A stretch of 64,000 nt of DNA from Paenarthrobacter sp. JL.01a (GTDB taxonomy: Bacteria > Actinomycetota > Actinomycetes > Actinomycetales > Micrococcaceae): assembly GCF_025452095.1 (NCBI RefSeq), contig NZ_CP104877.1, positions 620,001 through 684,000 on the forward strand, in the 5' to 3' direction. Shown here piece by piece: positions 1 through 8,719 of this stretch (positions are counted from its first letter, which is position 1; each line of letters starts with the position of its first letter). The notes under the pieces were generated by a model that worked only from the letters and a program-made list of their open reading frames with translations, did no database searches and was not told the DNA's origin. Position numbers and translations under genes: made by a program.

Positions 1-1173
1 AACGATTCCGAAGAAGAACCCGGACGCATGCCGCATGAGGTCAGGCTGGGTATCACCGCGGGGCTCTCACTGGGCGGCACGGCCTATTACGGCACCGCCG
101 ACGCCACCCCTCTGTTCGTCTCCACCCTGGGTGAGCTGAGCCGTTGGGGGCTCGGAGACGACATCATCGAATCCCTCCTTCCCCACGCGGACCGGGCCAT
201 CGAATGGATGGAGCAGTACGGGGACCGCGATGGCGACGGGTTCATCGAATACAAGAGGCCCAACGAGCACGGCTTGGTGAACCAGGGTTGGAAGGACTCG
301 TGGGACGGGATTAATTTCGCGGACGGCCGGATGGCGGAGGCTCCCATCGCACTCTGCGAAGTGCAGGCTTACGCCTATGCGGCCTACGTGGGCCGGTCCC
401 TGTTGGCACGCGCGGCGGGGGACACCGCCGTCGAACGCCGGTGCGCTGACCGCGCCGAAGAGCTCAAGGAAGCTTTCAACAAGACGTTCTGGCTGCCGGA
501 CAAGGGTTACTTCGCGCTGGCGCTGGACAAGGACAAGCAGCCGGTGGATTCCTGCACGTCCAACATGGGGCACTGCCTGTGGGTGGGCATCGTGGATGAA
601 GACAAGGCACCGCAGGTGGCGGAGCGGCTCATGTCTCCGGAGATGTTCACCGGCTGGGGCATCCGCACCCTTGGCTCCGACATGGGCGCCTACAACCCCG
701 TCAGCTACCACAACGGCTCCGTCTGGCCCCACGACACGGCGCTCGCCGCCACCGGGCTGATGCGCTACGGCTTCACGGACGAAGCCAGCCGGATAGCCAG
801 CGGACTGTTCGACGCCGCCGAGCACTTTGGCGGGCAGCTTCCCGAGTTGTTCTGCGGCTTTGACCGGCGGGACTTTTCGGAGCCGGTCCCGTATCCGACG
901 GCGTGTTCCCCGCAGGCGTGGGCGGCTGCGGCTCCGGTGCAACTGGCTCGGATACTGCTGCGGTTCGACCCCGACTTCACGCGGGATGTGCTGCACCTCG
1001 CGCCGATCCTCCCGGCGTCATTCGGCGAGTTCACGGCCGAAAATGTACTGCTGGGGAGTTCCCGGCTGACGGTACGGGCCGCGGGCACTTCCGGGACTGT
1101 GGAAGGCCTGCCGCAGGGACTCCAGTTGCGCAACGATCCGCGGCCGCCCCTGGCCGGTGACCTGTTCGGCTAG
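1..1173 (+). CDS. Glycogen-debranching-type amylo-alpha-1,6-glucosidase, C-terminal part (5' end outside window)
   Basis: The frame is open from base 1 through an internal ATG at 28, so the true start lies upstream. The visible 390 residues form the (alpha/alpha)6-barrel half of the bacterial glycogen-debranching / amylo-1,6-glucosidase family. Seen directly: the NQGWKDSWD block near residue 95, an FNKTFW block, and YHNGSVWPHD near residue 240, all typical of the family's active-site helices. The family trims alpha-1,6 branches or oligosaccharides; the substrate cannot be fixed from this fragment. The stop shares the bases CTAG (1170-1173) with the stop of the convergent GNAT gene. No link to the fructan cluster is evident. 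Confidence 0.85.
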   Translation, partial: NDSEEEPGRMPHEVRLGITAGLSLGGTAYYGTADATPLFVSTLGELSRWGLGDDIIESLLPHADRAIEWMEQYGDRDGDGFIEYKRPNEHGLVNQGWKDSWDGINFADGRMAEAPIALCEVQAYAYAAYVGRSLLARAAGDTAVERRCADRAEELKEAFNKTFWLPDKGYFALALDKDKQPVDSCTSNMGHCLWVGIVDEDKAPQVAERLMSPEMFTGWGIRTLGSDMGAYNPVSYHNGSVWPHDTALAATGLMRYGFTDEASRIASGLFDAAEHFGGQLPELFCGFDRRDFSEPVPYPTACSPQAWAAAAPVQLARILLRFDPDFTRDVLHLAPILPASFGEFTAENVLLGSSRLTVRAAGTSGTVEGLPQGLQLRNDPRPPLAGDLFG

Positions 1174-1700
1174 AGCCTGTTCTCCATGACGAAGTCGTGC
1201 TCCACGGTGTTGCCGAGCTTGAACGACTTGGTGCCTACGCGCTGGAAACCGCTCTTCTCGTAGAAGCGGATGGCTTTGGCGTTTTGGCTGTTCACGCCGA
1301 GCCATACGCCCGCTGCACCCTTGTCCGTGGCCAGCGCCAAGGACGCGTGGATCAGCCTCGACGCCGCGCCCTTGCCGTGGTGGTCGGGGTGGACGTAGCA
1401 CTTGCTCAGCTCTGTCGATGGGAGCGCCGAGAGCACGGAGGCGACGTCGGGGTCTCCTGTGGGCTTGGCAATCAGCATGGTGTAGCCGTTGAGCTGCCCG
1501 TCGTCGTCGAGCACCAGAATGGTGATGTTCGCGTCGGCGAGGTACTCCGAAAAGTTGGCTTCGCTGAGCGTCTTTTCAAGGTGCGCCTGGATGTCCGCCG
1601 GTGAGGAGCCGGGAGGGCATGCCAGCGGGAAGGTGACGGCCGCGAGCTCGGCCAGCTTCCCGGCGTCGTGTGCTGTTGCGGTGCGGATGTTCTCGGCCAC
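1170..1700 (-). CDS. GNAT-family N-acetyltransferase
   Basis: The 176-residue protein carries the acetyl-CoA pyrophosphate-binding loop HPDHHGKGAASRL in its middle and the NAKAIRFYEKSGF segment typical of the GNAT C-terminal strand-helix, so it should transfer an acetyl group to a small-molecule or protein amine. The acceptor is unknown. I start it at the GTG at 1700, which has AAGGGGGA at ideal spacing, and not at an upstream ATG that lies inside the palindromic repeat at 1715-1777. It is convergent with the debranching gene, sharing a CTAG stop overlap, and is probably transcribed alone. Confidence 0.85.
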   Translation of the reverse strand: MAENIRTATAHDAGKLAELAAVTFPLACPPGSSPADIQAHLEKTLSEANFSEYLADANITILVLDDDGQLNGYTMLIAKPTGDPDVASVLSALPSTELSKCYVHPDHHGKGAASRLIHASLALATDKGAAGVWLGVNSQNAKAIRFYEKSGFQRVGTKSFKLGNTVEHDFVMENRL

Positions 1701-1714
1701 GTATTCCCCCTTGC

Positions 1715-1777
1715 GAGTTTTTGTACAGGTAATGCCCCTAAGAACGCATCTTAAGGGCATTAGCTGTACAAAAACTC
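1715..1777. repeat. 63-bp palindromic intergenic repeat, family A copy 1
   Basis: Near-perfect inverted repeat. Arms of about 29 bp begin GAGTTTTTGTACAG and end CTGTACAAAAACTC around a short ACGC loop. It ends 5 bp past the stop of the DFA III hydrolase gene and so probably acts as its terminator. Copies 2 (14544-14606) and 3 (23638-23700) share the outer arms almost base for base. Confidence 0.9.
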
Positions 1778-1781
1778 CATG

Positions 1782-3110
1782 TTAGGGGGTGGGCCGGATG
1801 GCGTTGGCTGCCCGGTCTGCGCTGATTTGTGTCTCCCGGCCTGAGTCGAGGATGGTGTTCCGCGCCGATTCCGGGTCCACCAGGACTGCGGTCACGGCCA
1901 GCTCCTTGGCAGCGTCAGTGGTCAGCAGGGCATCCACCTGGGCCTCAAAGCAGTCGTCGCTGGCGGTGGCATGGACGTTCATGGCCACCACGTGGTTGTT
2001 CGACACGAAATTGCCCGCGCCTTCACGCAGCCGGATAGTGACCGGCGTCGCGCCTTCCGGACGGATGTGCTCCGAATCGATGATCTGTGAAAAGTGGTTG
2101 CCGATCACCGAGTTGTTGTTGCCGCTGATGCTGAGGACCCCGTGGAGATCATCCAGCCCATTGTCGATCCCGAGGAACGGCGTCCAAGGCTCGTGGTCGC
2201 GGAGGAAATGGTTGGTGGCCACAAGATTCTCCGAGCTGTTCCGCTCCAGGACCACCATGCCCGGATAGAAGGAATGCAGCCGGTTGTTGGTGATGCTGGA
2301 GCGCGTCACGCCGCTGAAATGGACGCTGCTGGCTCCGCGTGGAAAGACGTTGTTGGCCGTTACCAGGAGTCCGCCATGGTTCTCCGCGTAGATCGAGTGG
2401 CCCTTGAAGCCCGCGCCAATCAGGTTGTCCGTGATCTTCGATGCCTGACCCCAGCCGCGCAGCTCGATGCAGCTTCCACATTCGGCAATGAAGTTGTTGT
2501 GGATGGAGAGGGCATCGGCATTGTGGATGGTCAGGGCGTGTTCGAGGTAGATGAAGCCCATCTCGTTGACGCGGAACGAGTCGTTGGCGCTGGCAACGTG
2601 GATGCCGGTCTTGCCATTGACATAGGTATTCTCCGCTGGCAGGTCCGAGCCGTCCGGGGCAAAATGCAGCCCGTCGATGCAGAAGTTGGCGAACTCTACG
2701 GAACTGATCCGGGGACTGCCCGCACGCTCAACACGGAAGGCGGCCCCGCTGGCCGGGTCCGCGCTGTCAGCAGCAGGAAGATCAACCAACACACGGCTGC
2801 CACCGGGCCACAGCTCATGGAGATCGGGCCATTCGTCCTCGGGAACGTTGAACCTGATGCTGGAAGACGTGAAGCCGTGGCCCGAGCCCTGGATCCTGAG
2901 GAAACTGATGTCGATCAGGACCTGCGTTCGCAGGCGGTAGTCGCCCGGCGGCAAGTAGATCACGGCACCGGGCTTGCCGCCGTCGTTCACATCTGTGGCG
3001 TTCTGGCGTTCCTTGACGTCGGCGATGATGCTGTTGATGACCTCGCCGACGTCCTTGGACGGGTCGCCGACGGGCCAGGTGGTCACGTCGTAGTAGTTGC
3101 TGCTGGACAT
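1782..3110 (-). CDS. Difructose anhydride III hydrolase (GH91 parallel beta-helix)
   Basis: This 442-residue protein is a GH91 right-handed beta-helix enzyme with no signal peptide. It aligns along its length with the inulin fructotransferase at 10669, sharing PGAVIYLPPGDY-like, SGHGFTSSSIR, YVNGKTGI, FIAECGSCIEL-like and SFYPGMV blocks. The Asp and Glu eleven residues apart (Asp199 in NADAL, Glu210 in IAECG) match the catalytic pair known for GH91. Compared with the fructotransferase it has extra residues before YVNGKTG (about 150-160) and a longer C-terminus, as in Arthrobacter DFA III hydrolases that open DFA III to inulobiose. It is the last gene of the leftward operon, next to fructose-processing enzymes. 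The alternative, a second fructotransferase, is less likely because it is cytoplasmic. Confidence 0.85.
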   Translation of the reverse strand: MSSSNYYDVTTWPVGDPSKDVGEVINSIIADVKERQNATDVNDGGKPGAVIYLPPGDYRLRTQVLIDISFLRIQGSGHGFTSSSIRFNVPEDEWPDLHELWPGGSRVLVDLPAADSADPASGAAFRVERAGSPRISSVEFANFCIDGLHFAPDGSDLPAENTYVNGKTGIHVASANDSFRVNEMGFIYLEHALTIHNADALSIHNNFIAECGSCIELRGWGQASKITDNLIGAGFKGHSIYAENHGGLLVTANNVFPRGASSVHFSGVTRSSITNNRLHSFYPGMVVLERNSSENLVATNHFLRDHEPWTPFLGIDNGLDDLHGVLSISGNNNSVIGNHFSQIIDSEHIRPEGATPVTIRLREGAGNFVSNNHVVAMNVHATASDDCFEAQVDALLTTDAAKELAVTAVLVDPESARNTILDSGRETQISADRAANAIRPTP

Positions 3111-3139
3111 GGTGTGGATCCTCTTGAAGTTGGGGGTGG

Positions 3140-4099
3140 TCAGTTGGCGGGCTGGTGTTCGGGCAGTTCGGCCAGCAGCTCGTCCGACGTCGGCGGGTTG
3201 GCGCCCGCACGACGTACAGTGATGGCCGCGGCCTTGGTGGCCCTGCCGCCCAACGACTCCAGTGCCTCCTCCGTGAGCCGGTCAACCCCGGTCTGCAGAA
3301 GGCCGAAGATCAAGGTGGACATGTACGAGTCGCCCGCGCCGATGGTGTCAGCCACAGTGGACGTGACCGAGGGAACCAGGACCTGGGCGCCGCAGGTCGA
3401 GAGCATGGAGCCCTCCGAACCCCTGGTCACCACCACGAGTCCGGTCCCGAGGTCCAGGATGCGCCGGGAAATGTCCTGGATGGATAAGGACGGGTAGAGC
3501 CACTGCGCGTCCTCATCACTGAGTTTGACCACGTCGGTGAGAGGAATGAGCTCCTCGAAAATGGACCTCGCCTGGGCCTGGCTGCCAACCAGGGCCGGCC
3601 GGACATTGGGATCGTAGCTGACCACGCACCGCTGGTGTACCTGTTCCAGCAGCGCCCGTACCGCTGCCGCTCCGGGCTCCAGGAACGTGGCAATCGACCC
3701 CGTGTGCAGGATCTTTGGCAGGGTGGTGGGGGTGATCCGGGGGAGCTCCCACTGAATGTCGAAGTCATAATGGGCCGAACCGTCCGAGGCCAGGGTGGCG
3801 GTTGCCGTAGCGGTTCGGACGCCCGGGCGGGCATCGGCCAGAAGTTCGACGCCGGCACTCGCCAGGTGCCGTTCGATGGCGGACCCGTGGTGGTCGTCTC
3901 CGATCGAGGTCAACAAAGCGGTTGGCACGCCGAGGCGTCCGAGGCCGTAGGCCACGTTCGCGGGCGAGCCTCCGGGGTGCTCCACGGTTCCCCGCGGGGA
4001 GACGACGATGTCCACCAAAGCTTCACCAACAACAACGACTTCCGGCGCCGGATTCGATGCCGGCCCTGTGAGGTTCTGCGGCTCCGGGATGATCTGCAT
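3140..4099 (-). CDS. PfkB-family carbohydrate kinase, probable fructokinase
   Basis: The 319-residue protein has both PfkB signatures: GGSPANVA at residues 43-50 and DTIGAGDSY at 251-259, with Asp257 the expected catalytic base. The family phosphorylates sugars with ATP in the cytoplasm. Next to a beta-fructosidase and the DFA III hydrolase, fructose is the natural substrate, giving fructose 6-phosphate; this is inference from context. It begins 10 bp after the GH32 gene and ends 29 bp before the DFA III hydrolase gene, all on one transcript. Confidence 0.87.
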   Translation of the reverse strand: MQIIPEPQNLTGPASNPAPEVVVVGEALVDIVVSPRGTVEHPGGSPANVAYGLGRLGVPTALLTSIGDDHHGSAIERHLASAGVELLADARPGVRTATATATLASDGSAHYDFDIQWELPRITPTTLPKILHTGSIATFLEPGAAAVRALLEQVHQRCVVSYDPNVRPALVGSQAQARSIFEELIPLTDVVKLSDEDAQWLYPSLSIQDISRRILDLGTGLVVVTRGSEGSMLSTCGAQVLVPSVTSTVADTIGAGDSYMSTLIFGLLQTGVDRLTEEALESLGGRATKAAAITVRRAGANPPTSDELLAELPEHQPAN

Positions 4100-4109
4100 G
4101 ACGTACTCC

Positions 4110-5669
4110 TTAGGCGTTTTGTGAGACAGCGAGCTTAATAACTGTGGCTGTGCCGCCCTCTGCGGTCAGCCAGTTCTCCTGGCTGGTGGCATCCGGGAAC
4201 ACCAGATCCGTCAGGACCACTCTGCCGTCCTGGGCGAAGACTTCCACGGAGCACTGGTCCACCACAACAAGCAGCTTGAGGAGGCCGTCCTCCAGGGCCA
4301 CAGGGGCGGATTCGACGGAGGCGAACTTTTCATGGAAGGCGGTGTCTCCTGAACGGGTGCGGTCGAGGGTGAGTCGTCCACTGCCCGGGGTGTAGCTCAG
4401 GACAGCGCCTTGGCGTCCGTCGGAGCTGGCGAGCAGTCGCAGCCCAACACGCTCTGCGGTTCCAGGGAGGATTTCAGCTTCGATGACCTGGGCTGCACCC
4501 GGTACGGCGTCCGGCAAGCGGAGGGCTGATGATCCCACCTCGATGGAGCCCGCGTGAAAGAGCTCCTCTTTCGGGTCCCCGAGGACCGGGCGCTGGACCA
4601 GCCGGGCGGCCCCGTCCACGGTTTCAAGGCGCAGCTGGCGGGCAAGGGTCATGGAGGAACGCCATGGTGCAGTGGGAAGCTGGTTGGCGTAGTCCCAGTT
4701 GTTCATCCAGCCGATGATGATCCGCCGGTCATCCGGGGTGTTGCTGAAGGACACCGAGGCATAGCAGTCGCGTCCCCAATCCAGCCACAGGCTCTGCTGC
4801 AGTGCTTCCGCCCGGGCAGAGCCCTCCGGCAGGGAGGTGACTCCGGAAGGCGCTGCAAGTGAGCCTGCGTCCGGAACGAAAGTAACGCCGTCGAACTGTC
4901 CCACAAAGTACTGTCCGCCCGAACCCCCTGCGACAGCGCCCGGGTTCACATTGACGATCAGCACCCACTTGATGCTTTCGGGATCCCCGTCCGCAACCAG
5001 GGGGAAGAGGTCCGGGCATTCCCATTCGCCGGCGTCCGCGTTGGCCGGGCCGAAGTCGCTCAGGAAATCCCAGGTCTTGAGGTCATCAGAGCGGTAGAGG
5101 ACCACCTTTTGCTGCTGCGCTTCGACGGCGACCATCACCCAGAAGGCCCCCTCGGCGGCGCCTTCGTAGCGGAAGACTTTGGGATCGCGGAAATGCGCGG
5201 AGTCCCGGGTGAGCACCGGATTCCCGCCGTACTTTTGCCAGGTCATTCCCGAATCGGAGCTGTACGCCAGGGACTGCGCCTGCGTGCCACCGTGTGGCCC
5301 TGCCTTGAAGGCGCTGGTGTACACAGCCACCAAAGCCGGGGACTCCGTGGTTCCGAAACCGGAGGTGTTGCCATGGTCCACCACCACGCTTCCGGAGAAG
5401 ATGTCCTCTGTTTCATCCCCGGCAATGGCCACGGGATGTTCCTTCCAGCTCGTGAGGTCAGGGGAGGAGGCGTGGCCCCAGGACATGTTGCCCCAGACGT
5501 TGCCGTAGGGGTTGTTCTGGAAGAACAGGTGGTACAAACCGTCGTGGAAAACCAGGCCGTTGGGGTCGTTCAGCCAGGTGTCCCGTGCCGTGAAATGGAT
5601 GGCAGGCCGGAACCTGGGAGTGAGGGCCGGTGCTGTTTCCGGGCGTGCGGCATCAAGGCTACTGGACAT
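4110..5669 (-). CDS. Cytoplasmic GH32 beta-fructosidase
   Basis: This 519-residue protein has the GH32 signatures in order: NDPNG with nucleophile Asp35, FRDPKVF near residue 165, and an ECPD acid/base motif near 220, followed by the C-terminal beta-sandwich. No signal peptide is present, so it should act inside the cell on imported or released fructosides such as inulobiose or short fructo-oligosaccharides. Sucrose-6-phosphate hydrolase is possible, but no PTS gene is nearby. Its propeller is uninterrupted, unlike the secreted paralogue at 11902. It lies 41 bp downstream of the LacI gene. Confidence 0.88.
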   Translation of the reverse strand: MSSSLDAARPETAPALTPRFRPAIHFTARDTWLNDPNGLVFHDGLYHLFFQNNPYGNVWGNMSWGHASSPDLTSWKEHPVAIAGDETEDIFSGSVVVDHGNTSGFGTTESPALVAVYTSAFKAGPHGGTQAQSLAYSSDSGMTWQKYGGNPVLTRDSAHFRDPKVFRYEGAAEGAFWVMVAVEAQQQKVVLYRSDDLKTWDFLSDFGPANADAGEWECPDLFPLVADGDPESIKWVLIVNVNPGAVAGGSGGQYFVGQFDGVTFVPDAGSLAAPSGVTSLPEGSARAEALQQSLWLDWGRDCYASVSFSNTPDDRRIIIGWMNNWDYANQLPTAPWRSSMTLARQLRLETVDGAARLVQRPVLGDPKEELFHAGSIEVGSSALRLPDAVPGAAQVIEAEILPGTAERVGLRLLASSDGRQGAVLSYTPGSGRLTLDRTRSGDTAFHEKFASVESAPVALEDGLLKLLVVVDQCSVEVFAQDGRVVLTDLVFPDATSQENWLTAEGGTATVIKLAVSQNA

Positions 5670-5710
5670 GTGGTGCGTTCCTTTTGGGACGTTGAAGGGC
5701 TGGCTGGGTG

Positions 5711-6751
5711 CTACCGCGGAGCCGCGACCGAGTCACGGCGGACCAGGGGACAGCCCAGAATGGTCGGGTGGAGCGCCATCAAGGAGAGGTCGTCCTTGCC
5801 CTCGATGGCATCGATGAGGTGTTCAGTGGCCCACGCTCCCATCTCGTAATGCGGGAGGGCCACGGTGGTAAGGCCTGGGTAGAGGTTGGCGGCGATGAGT
5901 TCCTGGTCATCGAAGCCCACCACGGAAAGATCTCCTGGAATGCTGAGCCCCAACTCTGCCGCGGCCCGGTAAGCGCCCATGGCCATCCGGTCGTTGTAGC
6001 AGAAGAGTCCCGTGGGCCGGTCCTCCCGGGACAGGATCCGCTTGGCGGCCTCATAGCCGCCCTGCACTTCGGAGACCTCGGACTCGACGGGCGCCGCACC
6101 GCCGTCGAGCCCCGCTTCGGTGAGCATGGCCCGGAAGGCCTGCAGCCGCTGGCGGGTCGCAGGGACGTCGTCGGTGTTGTTGATGAAGCCAACCCGGGTG
6201 TGGCCGGCGTCGAGAAGCGCCCCGACAGCAGCGCGGGCGCCGCCGTCCTCGTCCGGGACTACGGCCGTGATGTTCCCGGCAGTGGCAACGGAGTCCACCA
6301 GGACCGACGGTACGCTGCCCAGGTTGCCCGGAAGCTCGACGTTCCGGTGGTACATCGTGGCGTACAGGATGCCGTCAACCCGCCGCTCCAACAAGGCCTG
6401 GACGTCCGCTTGCCGGGATTCGAGGCTGGCTGAACCCGGGGTGTTGATGATCATGAGGTTGTACCCCCGGGCTTTGGCGGCCTCATCAGCGCCAAGGATG
6501 ATCCTGCCCGCGTGCGGCGTAGTGGCGATTTCCTCGCTCACCAAACCGAGCATGCCGGTCCGTTGCGTGCGCAGGGCCTGCGCCAGGCGGTTGGGGCCGT
6601 AGCCCAGCTGTTCGGCGGCTGAGCGGACCTTGTCCCTGGTTTCCTCACTGATCCGGGCGTAGGAGACCTCGTTGAGAACGTGGGACACGGTGGTGACGGA
6701 CACGCCGGCGGCGACGGCAACGTCCTTGATACCGATGTTCTTGCTGCTCAT
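5711..6751 (-). CDS. LacI-family transcriptional regulator of the fructan cluster
   Basis: A 346-residue LacI/GalR protein. The N-terminal helix-turn-helix (IKDVAVAAGVSVTTVSHVLN, residues 8-27) is followed by the hinge and a periplasmic-binding-like effector domain. It sits inside the operon between the permeases and the GH32 gene, a common place for a local sugar-responsive repressor. The likely operator is the 17-bp palindrome at 10078-10094 in the divergent control region; I saw no copy directly upstream of this gene. The effector is unknown; DFA III, inulobiose or a fructose derivative would fit. Confidence 0.9.
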   Translation of the reverse strand: MSSKNIGIKDVAVAAGVSVTTVSHVLNEVSYARISEETRDKVRSAAEQLGYGPNRLAQALRTQRTGMLGLVSEEIATTPHAGRIILGADEAAKARGYNLMIINTPGSASLESRQADVQALLERRVDGILYATMYHRNVELPGNLGSVPSVLVDSVATAGNITAVVPDEDGGARAAVGALLDAGHTRVGFINNTDDVPATRQRLQAFRAMLTEAGLDGGAAPVESEVSEVQGGYEAAKRILSREDRPTGLFCYNDRMAMGAYRAAAELGLSIPGDLSVVGFDDQELIAANLYPGLTTVALPHYEMGAWATEHLIDAIEGKDDLSLMALHPTILGCPLVRRDSVAAPR

Positions 6752-6822
6752 GTGGCTCCCACGTCCTTATGGTTGGTGATGCCCCGGAGGGGCTATCAGT
6801 AGGCTACTGCTTGATGGTGGGC

Positions 6823-7752
6823 CTAGCCCTTGACCGCGCCCAGCGTCATGCCCGCTACGATCTTGCGCTGCAGCAGGAGCGTGAGCAGGATGACCGGGAT
6901 CGAGTACACGGCGGCGAGGGCGGTCATCGATCCCCAATCCAGGCCGAACTGGGTCTGGAAGTTCGCGATCACCACGGGCGTGGTCTGCGAACGGATGGCC
7001 GTCATGAGCAGCGCGAACAGGAACTCATTCCACGAAGCCAGGAAGGCAAAGATCGCTGTGACCGCGATGCCGCCGGACACCACCGGGATCACCACCCGCC
7101 ACAGGGCGCCCAGCCTGCTGCAGCCGTCCACGGTTGCAGCTTCCTCGAGGTCCCGGGGGACGGATTCGAAGAAGCTGGACATCAGCCAGATCGAGAGCGG
7201 CAGGGAGATGGTGGTGTGTGCGATGGACAATGCGATCGGCGTATCCGCCAGCCCTGCAGAGGCCATCATGGAGGCCAGCGGAATGCCGATCGCAACCGGC
7301 GGCACCATCCGCGTGACCAGCGCGGCCATTATGAAGACACGGCCACTCGGTGTCTTGTAACGCGTGATGCCGTAGGCTGCCGGGACGGCGAGAATCAGCG
7401 AAAGCAGGGTGCTGATGACGGCGGTCTGGATGCTGTTGATGAAGGACGCCACCACGCCGCTGCGGCCCAGGGCGTTGGTGTAGTTCTCCAGCGTCCACTC
7501 CTTCGGCAGGATGGTCGGTGGTACAGCAATGGTGTCGATCGGGGTCTTGAACGAGGTGAACAGCAGGTACAGGAACGGGAACCCGTAGAGGACCATGGCG
7601 ACGGCCAGCAGGATCCACAGGATGGTCCGGGTGCTGCGGCGGCCGGCTTCGAGTCCTTCGCGGTTGACCCCCCGCCGCTTGCGCAGCGGCTGCGCTTCGG
7701 GGAGGCCCGACGGCGGCTGGCTGGCCATGGTGGCGACGCTCGTGGTGCTCAT
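6823..7752 (-). CDS. ABC sugar transporter permease, MalG type
   Basis: A 309-residue membrane protein with six predicted hydrophobic segments. The conserved cytoplasmic EAA loop reads EEAATVDGCSRLGALWRVVIP, as in CUT1-family MalG subunits. A polar N-terminal tail of about 35 residues precedes the first membrane segment. Its ATG overlaps the TGA of the preceding permease gene by one base, so the two are translationally coupled. It should pair with that permease and the lipoprotein at 8720 to import an inulin-derived sugar. No ATPase subunit is encoded in the window. A small GC-rich hairpin lies in the 70-bp gap before it. Confidence 0.9.
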   Translation of the reverse strand: MSTTSVATMASQPPSGLPEAQPLRKRRGVNREGLEAGRRSTRTILWILLAVAMVLYGFPFLYLLFTSFKTPIDTIAVPPTILPKEWTLENYTNALGRSGVVASFINSIQTAVISTLLSLILAVPAAYGITRYKTPSGRVFIMAALVTRMVPPVAIGIPLASMMASAGLADTPIALSIAHTTISLPLSIWLMSSFFESVPRDLEEAATVDGCSRLGALWRVVIPVVSGGIAVTAIFAFLASWNEFLFALLMTAIRSQTTPVVIANFQTQFGLDWGSMTALAAVYSIPVILLTLLLQRKIVAGMTLGAVKG

Positions 7753-8639
7753 CAGTTGTCCTTTCCTGGCCGCCAGATGGTGCCCACTGCAACGAAGGCA
7801 ATGGCCAGCATTGCCAGAAGGTAGATCGTGCCCATGGCACTGGCCAGGCCGGGATCGCCGAAGCGGATCATGGTCCGGTAGATCAGCAAGCTCATGGTTT
7901 CCGAGGCCGACTGGGGTCCGCCGTTGGTCTGGATAAGGATGGTGTCAAAGGCCCTCGCCGCATCGATTCCGCGGACCACCAGTGCTACGGCAATCACGGG
8001 ACGAAGCAGTGGAAGGATGATCCGGAACAGGAGCGCCGGAGCCCGTGCACCGTCCAGGCGGGCGGCCTCGAGGAGGTCACCGGGGATGTTCTGGAGCCCT
8101 GCGAACAGCACCAGGCACATGAACGAGGTGGTAAGCCAGATATCCGGGATGGCCACCGAGAACAACACGATGTTGGGGTCGGAGAGCCAACCGATCTGGT
8201 TGGGATCGGACAGGAGACCCGCCTGGTGGAGGAGCGTTCCGATCAGGCCGAAGTTGTCGATCATCAGGAACTTCCACAGCAGGCCTGCCACGATCGGGGC
8301 GATCATCAGCGGGTAGAGGAAGACGGTCCGCCAGATCTGGGACTTTTTGCCGAGCGTTGTGAACAGCAAGGCCATGCCGAGGCCCAGGGCGAATTCGAGG
8401 GTCACCACCACCAGGGTGTAGGCGAAGGTCCGCCATCCAGCGCTGGTGAAGGCCTCGGAGGTGAACGCGGTGACGTAGTTTTGGAACCCCACGAAGTCGC
8501 GGGGGCCACCGGCTATGGGGGAGATCTTGAAGAAGCTGTCTGCCACCAGGCGGAAGAGCGGGTAGGCCACAAATACGGCCAGGAACAGTGCCGCGGGCGT
8601 CATCAAATAGAGGGCGAAGCGGCGATCGGAGATACGCAC
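7752..8639 (-). CDS. ABC sugar transporter permease, MalF type
   Basis: A 295-residue membrane protein with about six membrane segments and the EAA loop LEAARLDGARAPALLFRIILP, as in CUT1 MalF subunits. It lies 80 bp downstream of the binding-protein gene, separated from it by a strong stem-loop at 8665-8715, and is coupled to the following permease by a one-base stop/start overlap. Function inferred from cluster content: inner-membrane channel half for DFA III or fructo-oligosaccharides. Confidence 0.9.
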   Translation of the reverse strand: MRISDRRFALYLMTPAALFLAVFVAYPLFRLVADSFFKISPIAGGPRDFVGFQNYVTAFTSEAFTSAGWRTFAYTLVVVTLEFALGLGMALLFTTLGKKSQIWRTVFLYPLMIAPIVAGLLWKFLMIDNFGLIGTLLHQAGLLSDPNQIGWLSDPNIVLFSVAIPDIWLTTSFMCLVLFAGLQNIPGDLLEAARLDGARAPALLFRIILPLLRPVIAVALVVRGIDAARAFDTILIQTNGGPQSASETMSLLIYRTMIRFGDPGLASAMGTIYLLAMLAIAFVAVGTIWRPGKDN

Positions 8640-8664
8640 GGTATTTCTTTTCTGCTGGTTGGGA

Positions 8665-8715
8665 CCGCGGCCGGCACTGTTTTTCGCGCTGTGCGCGTGC
8701 CGGTGCCGGCCGCGG
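8665..8715 (-). other. Intercistronic stem-loop after the binding-protein gene
   Basis: Perfect 13-bp arms (8665-8677 and 8703-8715, CCGCGGCCGGCAC and its complement) around a 25-base loop. It starts 4 bp after the lipoprotein stop and precedes the permease start. There is no T run directly after the stem on the transcribed strand. An mRNA-stabilising or partial-termination role that lifts binding protein over permease is the natural reading. Confidence 0.75.
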
Positions 8716-8719
8716 AGTC

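Noticed and set aside
2094..3497. Long open frame (467 codons) on the + strand opposite the DFA III hydrolase and kinase genes
   Set aside because: It is the GC-rich antisense of well-supported genes, with low-complexity Val/Asp/Arg composition and no domain.
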